Source of the DNA: Tautonia rosea
Lineage (GTDB): Bacteria > Planctomycetota > Planctomycetia > Isosphaerales > Isosphaeraceae
Direction: 5' to 3'
NCBI RefSeq assembly: GCF_012958305.1
Contig: NZ_JABBYO010000023.1
Span: 1-58,264 of the forward strand
Length of the DNA stretch: 58,264 nucleotides
Shown: positions 26,739-34,991 of the stretch, in pieces
Numbering within the stretch: position 1 is the stretch's first letter
Layout: each line of letters opens with the position of its first letter
Position numbers and translations under genes: made by a program
The notes under the pieces: model-generated
What the model was told of the DNA's origin: nothing
The model's input: the letters and a program-made list of their open reading frames with translations, nothing else
The model's database searches: none

Positions 26739-28232
26739 ATGAACATCCGGATCGTCTCCGATAACCCCATCCAGCTTGAGGTAGGCTGGCTCGTGGTTGG
26801 CATGTTCGAAGATCAGCCCGAACCGCCCTCCTGGCTCTCGGAGACCCCTGGGGCCGAAACCGTCCGCCGACTCATCGCCTCCCGAGACCTCTCGGGAGGC
26901 TTCGGCGAGGCCTCGGCAATTCACGCCGTTCTGAGTCCGTCGAACGCCTCGATGCTGGTCGTCGGGCTTGGCCCGGCCGACCGCTTCGGTATGGGAGAAG
27001 CCTTTGATTCGGGAGTCCTCGTTGGCAAGCGACTCGGCGGGCGATCGCGCGACTCGGTCGCCCTGGTCTTGCCCGACGTCGGGAACCAGTCTCCCTCGAT
27101 TGCCTCAGCGATCGTGCAAGGGGTGATCGTGGGCACCAGCGGCCCCGGCCTGGCGAAGTCCGAGCCCGCCCGATTCCCAATCCAGGAACTCCAGTTGAGT
27201 GTTTCCCCCGGCTCGTCTGCTGATCCCCACCCGATCAAGCAGGCCGTCCACCGCGCAGAAATCATCGGCCAGGCGATCAATCTGGCCCGAGAGCTGGTCA
27301 ACCTGCCTCCGGCCCGGAAAACTCCCTCGCTGCTGGCCGACCGAATTCGGACCGAGGCCGAGCAGACGGATCTCACCGTCACCGTCTGGGACGACGATCG
27401 CATTCGTCGCGAGCGCTTCGGCGGCTTGCTCGGCGTGTCGGCCGGATCGGACGAGCCGCCGGCCTTTGTCATGCTCGAATGGCTTGGGGCCAGCGATCCG
27501 CAGGCGCCGGCCCTGGCCCTGGTGGGCAAGGGGATCACCTTCGACTCGGGCGGACTCTCCCTGAAGCCCTCGGCCTCGATGGAAGACATGAAGGCCGACA
27601 TGAGCGGAGCGGCCATCGTCACCGCCGCCATGACGGCCATCGCCCGCCTCGAACTGCGGGTCAACGTCCGGGCCTTCCTGCCGCTAGCCGAGAACATGAC
27701 CGGCGGTCGCGCGATGAAGCTCGGCGACGTGCTCACCATGCGGAACGGCAAGACCGTCGAGGTGATGAACACCGACGCCGAAGGGCGCCTGATCCTCGCC
27801 GATGCCCTGAGCTTCGCCGCAGAACAGGAGCCGTCGCGCATCATCGACCTGGCCACGCTGACAGGTTCCTGCATGATCGCCCTCGGGCCGAAAGTCGCCG
27901 GCCTCTTCACCAACGACGAGGCGACAGCGCAGGCCGTTCAATCGGCCGCCGAGGCCGTCGGTGAACGGCTCTGGCCCTTGCCAATGGATGCCGATTTCCG
28001 AGAGTCGCTCAAAAGCCCCGTGGCAGACCTCAAAAACGTCGGCTCAAAGTGGGGAGGAGCCAGCATTGCCGGGAAGTTCCTGGAGGAGTTCGTTGGAGGT
28101 CGACCCTGGGCTCACCTCGACATCGCCGGCCCCGCCTGGGCCGACACCGACTCCTCCACCCGTGATGCGGGCGGTACCGGCTGCTTCGTGCGGACCCTCG
28201 TCCGGCTCGCCGAAGACGGGCGATCGTCCTGA
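26739..28232 (+). CDS. pepA: Leucyl aminopeptidase, M17 family
   Basis: A 497-residue cytoplasmic aminopeptidase that removes N-terminal residues from peptides with two metal ions. The C-terminal catalytic half is complete: LVGKGITFDSGGLSLKP, a KAD/MSGAA motif, NTDAEGRLILADAL (the signature), and WPLPMD...LKSPVADLKN. The N-terminal half (1-170) is the variable macro-like domain. Family proteins form hexamers, and E. coli PepA also binds DNA in plasmid resolution; whether this one does is unknown. AAGGA lies 11 bases before the ATG. It ends 170 bases from the next, convergent gene, with a hairpin between. Confidence 0.94.
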   Translation: MNIRIVSDNPIQLEVGWLVVGMFEDQPEPPSWLSETPGAETVRRLIASRDLSGGFGEASAIHAVLSPSNASMLVVGLGPADRFGMGEAFDSGVLVGKRLGGRSRDSVALVLPDVGNQSPSIASAIVQGVIVGTSGPGLAKSEPARFPIQELQLSVSPGSSADPHPIKQAVHRAEIIGQAINLARELVNLPPARKTPSLLADRIRTEAEQTDLTVTVWDDDRIRRERFGGLLGVSAGSDEPPAFVMLEWLGASDPQAPALALVGKGITFDSGGLSLKPSASMEDMKADMSGAAIVTAAMTAIARLELRVNVRAFLPLAENMTGGRAMKLGDVLTMRNGKTVEVMNTDAEGRLILADALSFAAEQEPSRIIDLATLTGSCMIALGPKVAGLFTNDEATAQAVQSAAEAVGERLWPLPMDADFRESLKSPVADLKNVGSKWGGASIAGKFLEEFVGGRPWAHLDIAGPAWADTDSSTRDAGGTGCFVRTLVRLAEDGRSS

Positions 28233-28313
28233 TCCACCGCGGGTCAGCTCTCCTCGGTTTCCGTGATCCGAGCCAGGCGACCAGCGTTTGCCTCACAAGG
28301 CGCAACGAGGGCC

Positions 28314-28355
28314 ATGAAGCCTCCTCCTCAACCTGCAGGAGGTGCGGGGCTTCAT
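28314..28355. terminator. Hairpin between convergent genes
   Basis: ATGAAGCC (28314-28321) pairs with GGCTTCAT (28348-28355), and the inner CCTCCT with AGGAGG. It lies between pepA and the convergent unknown gene. No T run follows. Confidence 0.5.
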
Positions 28356-28403
28356 CCCTCGCAATGGCTCAGCCAGACAAGTGAAAGCCGGTTTCCCAGG
28401 AGA

Positions 28404-28862
28404 TCAGTGCGCCTGAGAAAGACGAAACGCGAACTTGCACTCAATGCGCCGGCTGTTGATGTCGATCGCTTCAAGGATGTCGATCACGTCGTCCGTGGCG
28501 ATTCCTTCGTCGATCGCCCAGTTGAGGATGTCGAGGTTCTCGTCTCCGCGCTTGATCCGACGGAAAATCTCGTCGAACAAGGGGCAAGAATCCCGAAACT
28601 CTCGCTGCAGCAGGCCGTAATCTTCGCGGTCCAGTTCGATCCAGAACGCTCGGCCCTGAAGATGTTCGAGCCATCGCTCACGAAGAAACCCGTTCCAGTG
28701 TTCACGGACCCAGCAGCGGATGGCCCAGTCGCCCAGATCGCGACCGGCTTTCTCGCTCATGATCCACTTGAACTTGCGGGCCTCTTCCTCACCTTCGGCG
28801 AGAAGACTCAGTGGCGTGGGGGCTCGATGTATATCCACGGAGGGGCTGCTACACAACGCCAT
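28404..28862 (-). CDS. Conserved protein of unknown function
   Basis: A 152-residue soluble protein I do not recognise by family name. It is rich in Trp, Arg and acidic residues, with a compact core: IMSEKAGRDLGDWAIRCW, HWNGFLRERWLEHLQG, AFWIELDREDYG and LDILNWAIDEGI...DVIDILEAIDINSRR. Helices are predicted throughout. There is no signal peptide or metal motif. GGAGG lies five bases before the second of two adjacent ATG codons, taken as the start; the frame is open further to 28955. Stand-alone, convergent with pepA. The repeated acidic LDILNWA..EGI..DDVIDILEAI pattern suggests a small regulatory or scaffold protein, but that is a guess. Confidence 0.65.
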   Translation of the reverse strand: MALCSSPSVDIHRAPTPLSLLAEGEEEARKFKWIMSEKAGRDLGDWAIRCWVREHWNGFLRERWLEHLQGRAFWIELDREDYGLLQREFRDSCPLFDEIFRRIKRGDENLDILNWAIDEGIATDDVIDILEAIDINSRRIECKFAFRLSQAH

Positions 28863-29142
28863 CATGACCTCCAGGCCATCCTGGCCCACTGCCTCAAGAG
28901 GAATGAAACCGGGTGATTTCCGCTCGCCGAGACTCCCACGACTAAGGTAAGGCAACCTGACAGGATTGCCAGGTGGTTAGGGTTAAGTGTTCGCGATGAT
29001 TGCACGCACCTGAAAGGAAGGGTTTGGGCCACTATAGCTCTGATTCGCACCAGCGCCAACCATCTTTCTCGGAAAACCAGAACGTCCTCACAATCCGACC
29101 GATCGGATGATGGCTCAGAACAACATGACCCCGGAGGTCGAA

Positions 29143-31167
29143 TCACGGATCGCCTGCGTCGGAGGCTGTCCCGGCGTGCGGAAACCACGCCAGGTTTCGA
29201 CCAATCAGGAGGGCAACTCCCGATCGCCCCGCCGCCAAAGGCCCTCGGGGCGAGTCCGTCAAGGCGCGCCATCGGACCCGCCCGGAAAGATCATCGCAGA
29301 TCAAATGCGGGCCTCGGCGAGAGATCCGAAGCACCTCCCCCTCAGCTCCAATGCTGAAGATTCCCGGAGCGACCACGTCTCGCCCCTGAATCAGCGCGCG
29401 ACCCGTTCCATCGTACGCAATCGCCCGACCATCCGGGGCCGAGACGACCACCGCCGTCCCAACTCGCTCAAGTTGCCAGGACTCCCAGGGCACCGGCGAT
29501 TCCCAAAGCACCCAGCCCCTCTCGTCGTGCCCTCGAAGGATCTGGCGATGGCGGGCCAGGGTCAGGAAAGCCAGCTCGGACGATGCTCCTTCGGGGGCCG
29601 AAGCCAGCCCGAGCGGCTCTTCAAAGCTCGTATCTGGACCCTTCACCGGGTTGCCGGCCGGATCGAACACGAGCAGGCGGCCGTCGTCGGTCGTGACCGC
29701 AGTCAGTCCGTCCGGGCCGATCGCCAGTTCCTCGACTGCCGAAGGCAACTCCTTGCGCCAGATCCAGCGGCCCGCCGTGGTCGCCCTGCCAAGCCGGTCG
29801 CGTTCCTGCACCGCCGCCAGACCGAAATCGTCGGGGCGAATTTGGAGATGGGTCAACTGCACCAGGTTCAGGTCTTCCAAACGTCTCCCGGCGTTCCTCC
29901 TCGCATCGAACAGCAACAGCTCCCGGTCAGTCGCCGCCGCGATCCATCCCGAGGCCGTACGCAAGAGACGACCATTTCCCGCGATCGGTGGTGTCTTGCC
30001 CAGACTCTTGCCGGTGATGGTGAATAGCTCCAGCCGGTCGTTGCTGGTCATCAAGCCGATCCGAGGAGGATCGTCAAGCACCGCCAGCACGGCGGTCTCA
30101 GCCCGATCCTCGCTCTCGGTCGCCGTCAGCGACCAGGCCGGAGTCCGCATTGGACTGGCCGCGGCAGGAGACGGACGAACCGCCGACCGAGCCGCCGGTG
30201 AGGGGCGAACCGCCGACCGAGCCGCCGGGCTTTGCCGCTCCGAAGCGGCCGGGCGGCTCGATTCGTCCAGGTCGATCCGCGACACCTCACCCGTCGCCTG
30301 CCCATACACGAGCCAACGCCCAAGAGCGTCGATTTCGAGCGCCACCGCAGGTCGAGGCAAGGCGGTCTTCCACCGAACATTCCCGGCGCGGTTCAAGAGG
30401 AACAATTCCCCTTCCTGGGTCGCCGCGGCCAGTGTCCGGCCGATGAAGTCGGGCACGGCATTGACCGCCGTGCCGCCCAGGTGATAGGCCCCTTCGCTCC
30501 GGCCCTTGGCATCGAAGCGCTGAATGCCGTGTATGTAACAACTGGCGATGATCGTCCCGCCGTCGCCGGTCACGGCCAATCGGCCGACGTTCGAGAGCAG
30601 CGACTCGCGCCAGGCAACCTCAGCGAACAGTTTCCCCCGACCGCTCGGGTACAAATCCATCCCGAACAACGAACCGTGCCCGGCCGCTCCCAGGAGCCTC
30701 GGCTGCCCCGGAACAAACACCAGATGGGCCAGCGGTTGCATCGTCTCGAACTCGCCGGCCTTGCGGCCGAACCGGGTGTAGAGATGCGTCTGATCCATGC
30801 GAGAGGAGACAGCGACAAATCGGCCGTGCGGATCGACGGCAATGGCCAGCGGGTCGGCAACCGTCTCGCGATCGGCAATCAATTCCAGCTCTGAACCGAA
30901 CAGCCAAAGCCGGCGCGATTCCCCGAGCAAGGCCACCAGTGAGCCGTCATCACTGACCGCTCCGGCCTGAATCCCCCCCGGAGCGCGCACGGCCCAAATC
31001 CGATCGCCGTTGAGGTCCGACATCACCAGGCCGTCCACCTCGTCCCAGGTGATGATCCGACCGGCCTCCCGCATCAAGCCCAGCCCTTTCAGGGGAGCGT
31101 CGGTCACGACGGTCCAGGCCAGGCTCGGTTGCATCTGCGCGCCGGTCGAAGCATCGGACACGGACAT
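29143..31167 (-). CDS. Beta-propeller (WD40/PQQ-like) protein
   Basis: A 674-residue protein made of repeated four-stranded beta blades, with motifs such as AVSDDGSLVALLGESRRLWLF, AVDPHGRFVAVSS, LAVTGDGGTIIAS, ALEIDALGRWLVYGQATGEV, LAIGPDGLTAVTTDDGRLLVF. Two propellers are split by a low-complexity linker (about residues 320-350), where a ten-residue unit SPAARSAVRP is repeated in tandem. No signal peptide or membrane segment is visible, so it may be cytoplasmic. AAGGAGG lies 11 bases before the ATG at 31167; the frame is open 16 codons further. It follows the S41 protease gene by 59 bases and is probably co-transcribed. Partner unknown. Confidence 0.8.
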   Translation of the reverse strand: MSVSDASTGAQMQPSLAWTVVTDAPLKGLGLMREAGRIITWDEVDGLVMSDLNGDRIWAVRAPGGIQAGAVSDDGSLVALLGESRRLWLFGSELELIADRETVADPLAIAVDPHGRFVAVSSRMDQTHLYTRFGRKAGEFETMQPLAHLVFVPGQPRLLGAAGHGSLFGMDLYPSGRGKLFAEVAWRESLLSNVGRLAVTGDGGTIIASCYIHGIQRFDAKGRSEGAYHLGGTAVNAVPDFIGRTLAAATQEGELFLLNRAGNVRWKTALPRPAVALEIDALGRWLVYGQATGEVSRIDLDESSRPAASERQSPAARSAVRPSPAARSAVRPSPAAASPMRTPAWSLTATESEDRAETAVLAVLDDPPRIGLMTSNDRLELFTITGKSLGKTPPIAGNGRLLRTASGWIAAATDRELLLFDARRNAGRRLEDLNLVQLTHLQIRPDDFGLAAVQERDRLGRATTAGRWIWRKELPSAVEELAIGPDGLTAVTTDDGRLLVFDPAGNPVKGPDTSFEEPLGLASAPEGASSELAFLTLARHRQILRGHDERGWVLWESPVPWESWQLERVGTAVVVSAPDGRAIAYDGTGRALIQGRDVVAPGIFSIGAEGEVLRISRRGPHLICDDLSGRVRWRALTDSPRGPLAAGRSGVALLIGRNLAWFPHAGTASDAGDP
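30180..30236. repeat. 30-base tandem repeat inside the propeller gene
   Basis: The unit containing CGAACCGCCGACCGAGCCGC occurs twice 30 bases apart, with a third partial copy of the protein motif. It encodes SPAARSAVRP repeats in the linker between propellers. Confidence 0.7.
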
Positions 31168-31226
31168 GGTCGAACGTCCCTCCTTGAGTCGGGCCTCACA
31201 CCCGGCAACGGTCACCGCTCACCATT

Positions 31227-32942
31227 CTATCGAGCGTTGCCGACCAGGTCTTCGGCCAGGGCCCTGCGAATGGCGATTCGAAGGGCCGGGTCACGCTCCG
31301 GATCACCGAACGGAATCGGAGCCATCGCTTCGGGGGTCCGGTCAGACGCCGGCCGGGCCGACGAAGCCACCTCGACATCCGGAGAAACACCGTGCTCGCT
31401 GTAAGGCCGGTCGTTGGGCGAGTAGAACTTGGCGGTCGTCAGCTTCAAGGCCGCATCAGCCGATCGAAGCGGATAGATGCTCTGCACCGACCCTTTGCCG
31501 AACGATCGCTCGCCGATCACCAGGGCGCGGCGGTGCTCCTTCAAGGCCCCGGCCAGAATCTCGCTCGCACTGGCGCTGTCACCGTCGATCAGCAGCGTGA
31601 CCGGCATCCGCCACGGGGTCGCCTGTGTCGCGACATAGTCAAACGTCTGACCCGGAGCCCGTCCCCTCGTGGCAACGATTCGACCGCGATCGAGGAACCG
31701 GTCGGCCAGCTCGACCGACACATTGAGCAAGCCGCCGGGATTGCCTCGAAGGTCAAGGACCAGATGACGCATCCCTTTCGCCTGAAGGTCAGCCACGGCC
31801 CGATCCATCTCCGCCAGGGTCGTTTTCTGGAAGCTGATCAACCGAATGAAGCCGACCCCACCCTGGAGCAAGGCCGTCGTCTCGACGCTCCAAACTTCAA
31901 CCGGACGGCGGACCAGATCCACGACCCTCGTCTGGCCATCAATTCCCAGCACGTCCACCTCAAGCCCGGAATTCTCGACCCCCTGGAGCATGCCGGCCGC
32001 CATGTCCAGGCCCAGGCCGTCGAGCGGCTGTCCATCCACCGCCACAATCTGTTCACCGGGCTTCAACCCGGCTTCCCAGGCCGGACCCTCTCGAATCACG
32101 TTGACCAGCAGCAGCCCCCGCTCCGATCGTTTCAACTCAACGCCAATCCCGACAAAGTTGCCATCAATCTCGGCATAGAGATCCGACAGCTTGTCGGGCG
32201 TCAGACAACCGGTGTAATCATCGAGCGCATCGCATGCTCCATAAACGAATTCGAGCACCACGGCGGCCTCGGGCAGCCCCAGGGCTCGAACCCCCAGGTC
32301 ACAGGCGGCTTCCACCTGAGCGTTCGCATCGGCTCGGCTCTGCGCCGCAAGCCTCGCTCGCTGCGATCGAAAGGCATCACGAAGCCATCGAACCCGCTCA
32401 GCCCTCTCCGAAGCGTCTATCCGGTGTGCTTCCAGGAACACCGGGTCGCGCAGTGCCACCTCCAGATTGTCGTAACCGTGTCGCAGCAGAGGCTCGAACC
32501 GAATCGGATCGACATACCCCGTCTCGATCCGTTCCAGCAGTTCCTGATAGAGTGCCATCACATCTGATCGGGGAAGCCGCAGCAGGACGCTTCGGAAGCT
32601 CCGATCCTCGTAGCGGCGACCCAGCCGGTAGTGCGTCTGGCAGAGCCGCAGGCGGTGCCGGAAGTCGGTCCGGCTCGGCCAGCGTTCCAGCGCCTGCTCG
32701 TAAAGGTCCATCGCACCGGACCAGTCCCGAGCCCGTTCGCGTTCCAGGGCCTGGGCCAGAGCATCATCGGGAGTTCCTGGCTCGGCTGTCGTCGACGCCT
32801 CTACCCGAGGGGACGATTGCCGGACGCTCAGGACCCCGTCTTCGGCCTCGATCGCCGAGTTCGCCGCCATCGGCGAGGCAGGCATGAAGGCCAACGCCAG
32901 AAGGAACAGTCCCGCCAGGGGACCTCGAAGCAGGGCGAGCAT
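31227..32942 (-). CDS. S41 family C-terminal processing protease with N-terminal TPR-like region
   Basis: A 571-residue exported serine protease. A signal peptide (1-27) is followed by a helical/TPR-like region (about 55-245; ARDWSGAMDLYEQALERWP). A PDZ domain spans about 255-345 (FVGIGVELKRSERGLLLVNVIREGPAWEAGLKPGEQIVAVDG). The S41 catalytic domain has DLRGNPGGLL, GDSASASEILAGAL (Ser458) and GERSFGKGSVQ (Lys483), with the usual 25-residue Ser-Lys spacing. Such Ctp/Prc proteases cut exported or periplasmic proteins near their C-termini. The N-terminal repeat part is longer than in standard CtpA and may choose substrates. Upstream of and likely co-transcribed with the propeller gene. Confidence 0.93.
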   Translation of the reverse strand: MLALLRGPLAGLFLLALAFMPASPMAANSAIEAEDGVLSVRQSSPRVEASTTAEPGTPDDALAQALERERARDWSGAMDLYEQALERWPSRTDFRHRLRLCQTHYRLGRRYEDRSFRSVLLRLPRSDVMALYQELLERIETGYVDPIRFEPLLRHGYDNLEVALRDPVFLEAHRIDASERAERVRWLRDAFRSQRARLAAQSRADANAQVEAACDLGVRALGLPEAAVVLEFVYGACDALDDYTGCLTPDKLSDLYAEIDGNFVGIGVELKRSERGLLLVNVIREGPAWEAGLKPGEQIVAVDGQPLDGLGLDMAAGMLQGVENSGLEVDVLGIDGQTRVVDLVRRPVEVWSVETTALLQGGVGFIRLISFQKTTLAEMDRAVADLQAKGMRHLVLDLRGNPGGLLNVSVELADRFLDRGRIVATRGRAPGQTFDYVATQATPWRMPVTLLIDGDSASASEILAGALKEHRRALVIGERSFGKGSVQSIYPLRSADAALKLTTAKFYSPNDRPYSEHGVSPDVEVASSARPASDRTPEAMAPIPFGDPERDPALRIAIRRALAEDLVGNAR

Positions 32943-33542
32943 TGGCCACGATCCTCCCGCTTCGGATCGCGTGCGGGATCGATCTCAAAAGACGCTGGCC
33001 AGGGAAGATACCGCCAGTTCAGCTCGCCGTGGACTCGTACCGGACTGGGACGATCGGGGTCGAGAATCGCAAGCGGGGACCACAGACCAGGTCTTCCGTG
33101 ATCCGTCCGCGCACCGATCCGTGGCTGCACGTCTTGAGGAAGTCAATCACCGAGTGGGGAAACGCTTCGTAGTTGCCATCGCAGCACGATGCACGCCACA
33201 TGCCAGACACGGTTCAGGAACCTTCTCAGGGCAGGCAGCGACAATCGTTCCACCGATCAGATCCGGGCAATCACTTGTTCGCGAACGCCCGTCACAATGT
33301 AATCTATCATATCGACCTGGCTCGAACAGGTTCGATTCACTCACGAGGAGCCACCTCGAATCGGCACGATCGGCACCGTCCGGAGAACCCGCCTGCCGCC
33401 CCTCAAGAATTGCTGAAGTTCCATCCCAAGCGTTGTACGAACGACCGTCGGGCGTGCCTTTGTTTGTAAGAATGTCGCCTCCGTGCTCCCCCGTCCGCCC
33501 CGGGGGTTGACGCAAGTCCCGGCCCGGGTGTTCCCCACAGGG
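32943..33542. other. 600-base intergenic region
   Basis: It lies between the sigma factor gene end and the S41 protease start, both on the minus strand. AT-richer sequence near 33290-33325 includes a minus-strand TATGAT, a possible -10 box. A small palindrome CGAACAGGTTCG sits at 33321-33332. I see no gene with family support. Confidence 0.35.
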
Positions 33543-34358
33543 TCAGGCCACCGGTTCCAGTTCCAATGCGCCGAGGAACGATCGCAGCTTCTGAAAGGCC
33601 CGCGACTTCTCATTGCTGACCGTCTTGGCGGCCACTCCCCATCGCTCGGCGATCTCAGCCGGCGTCTCTCCCTTGAGGGTCGCCCGGATCAGGTCCGCCT
33701 CTCGAGCATTGAGACTCTGCTCGATCGCCTCTCCGAGATCCTCGACCCAGTCTCGTTCCCGGTACGGAGCCGAGGGATCATCCGGACTCTCATCGAGAGA
33801 TCTGAGCTTTCGCTCGCGTTGTGCCCGTTTCTTGGTCGCGTCGATGGCCCGGAAGAACGTGGTCCCCTCGTTCCGCTCCCGGCTGAAGACCTCTCGGATG
33901 CCCAGCACCCCGACGGCGATCATCAATTCATCGAAGCCCGACCGCCCCAGTTGCTTCAGCAGGCTGACATAAACCGCCTGAGTGCAATCGTCATGCTTCT
34001 GCGGAGGTAATCCGGCCCGCATCCAGGTCCGCGCCAGATACCGATCAAGCTGCGAAAGCCCCCCTCGAATCGATCTGGAATCCGCATCCGACGCTTCCTG
34101 ATTGTCAATCGCCTCCGATCGTGAGGGGGCGAAGAACTCCGACGAGAAGGTCTGATCGATCGCCGCATCCCAGGCGTCCGAATCGATGGTTGGCTCGGAC
34201 ACCAGCGGCGGATCGGACAAAGCGACCGACAACGCCCCATGCTCGGCCGGAACGGCCGGAGGCGAAGCCATCAGGCCGCTTAGCAGCCGCAATGCCTCTA
34301 GCCCCTCGACCCCCGGGCGATACGACCGTCGCGCCTTTCGCGGGACCTCATCGCTCAC
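33543..34358 (-). CDS. Sigma-70-like factor with an unusual N-terminal extension
   Basis: A 271-residue protein. Its C-terminal part has sigma region 4 features (EADLIRATLKGETPAEIAERWGVAAKTVSNEKSRAFQKLRSFL), and the middle (about 95-170) resembles region 2 (LDRYLARTWMRAG..., DDCTQAVYVSLLKQLG). The first 90 residues are a disordered, acidic extension containing VEGLEALRLLSG (about 17-28). This resembles the LEPRxLLSG tag of exported planctomycete proteins, although a sigma factor should stay in the cytoplasm. The GTG start has GGGGGA upstream. No anti-sigma partner is adjacent. Two mutually exclusive hairpins lie 230 bases upstream. Sigma call is good; promoter class unknown. Confidence 0.75.
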   Translation of the reverse strand: MSDEVPRKARRSYRPGVEGLEALRLLSGLMASPPAVPAEHGALSVALSDPPLVSEPTIDSDAWDAAIDQTFSSEFFAPSRSEAIDNQEASDADSRSIRGGLSQLDRYLARTWMRAGLPPQKHDDCTQAVYVSLLKQLGRSGFDELMIAVGVLGIREVFSRERNEGTTFFRAIDATKKRAQRERKLRSLDESPDDPSAPYRERDWVEDLGEAIEQSLNAREADLIRATLKGETPAEIAERWGVAAKTVSNEKSRAFQKLRSFLGALELEPVA

Positions 34359-34588
34359 CGTTTCGTCCCCCGTTCCGATCTGGTGTCATCGCCGGTCACT
34401 CCCTCCAGCCATGACTGCCGATCCCCTCACCTCGCCATCGAGATTCAGGCGGAGCTGCTCAACCACGACCGATCATCCTATCGAAACCGCAAATCTCGAC
34501 GAGGCCAATTCCCCTGCCCGCTTGCCAATTCCAGGACGCAACAGTCCATGCATCCAATCAAATCCTAGCAGGGAGAGTTGGTTCGGTC

Positions 34589-34624
34589 AAGCCTGCCGTA
34601 TCAGGCTTAATTTCACCTTAAGCC
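34589..34624 (-). promoter_or_regulatory. Mutually exclusive hairpins upstream of the sigma gene
   Basis: AAGCCTG (34589-34595) pairs with CAGGCTT (34602-34608), and GGCTTAA (34604-34610) pairs with TTAAGCC (34618-34624). The arms overlap at 34604-34608. On the minus strand they lie in the possible leader of the sigma gene, about 230 bases before its start. Attenuation is possible but no T-tract is present. Confidence 0.3.
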
Positions 34625-34916
34625 ATCGAAGCCGATCGAGGCGGCGATTTCTGATCTCACCCTTGTGAGACGGGAGAAGAGCTTGGTGCGGATCGTGATT
34701 CAAGACCGCGAACGCAAGGGGCCGGAGGCAAGACCGGGAGACAACCTAGTCCGGTGCGTGTCGATTGTCCCGCAGTCGGCTACCGAGCCGGAGAAAGTTG
34801 TCTCCGTCGCTCACGCTTGATGGAGACGGGTCGTTCGAGAAACGCTCGACGCAGTGACCAAGGAACCTGAAGGACGAACCGGCAGCGCGGACGTCGTCCT
34901 CCACGAATGCACAGGA

Positions 34917-34947
34917 CCGAGTCGCTCGAACCAATCGAGCGACTCGG
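34917..34947 (-). terminator. Perfect 12-bp hairpin after the cyclophilin gene
   Basis: CCGAGTCGCTCG (34917-34928) pairs perfectly with CGAGCGACTCGG (34936-34947) around a seven-base loop. It lies 45 bases beyond the stop of the LEPR-tagged cyclophilin gene. No T run follows. Confidence 0.6.
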
Positions 34948-34991
34948 CCTCATCTCAGGATTGCAAATCGTAAGTGATTGCCAGACCGCGA

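Larger units (their letters stand above)
34359..34991. other. 633-base intergenic region with leader hairpins
   Basis: No gene is supported. Overlapping hairpins lie at 34589-34624: AAGCCTG/CAGGCTT and GGCTTAA/TTAAGCC share bases, so only one can form at a time. A terminator-like hairpin is at 34917-34947. The rest shows no clear structure. Confidence 0.45.

Noticed and set aside
33321-33332. CGAACAGGTTCG as a LexA-type site
   Set aside because: The half-site spacing is two bases instead of the four of the Gram-positive SOS box.
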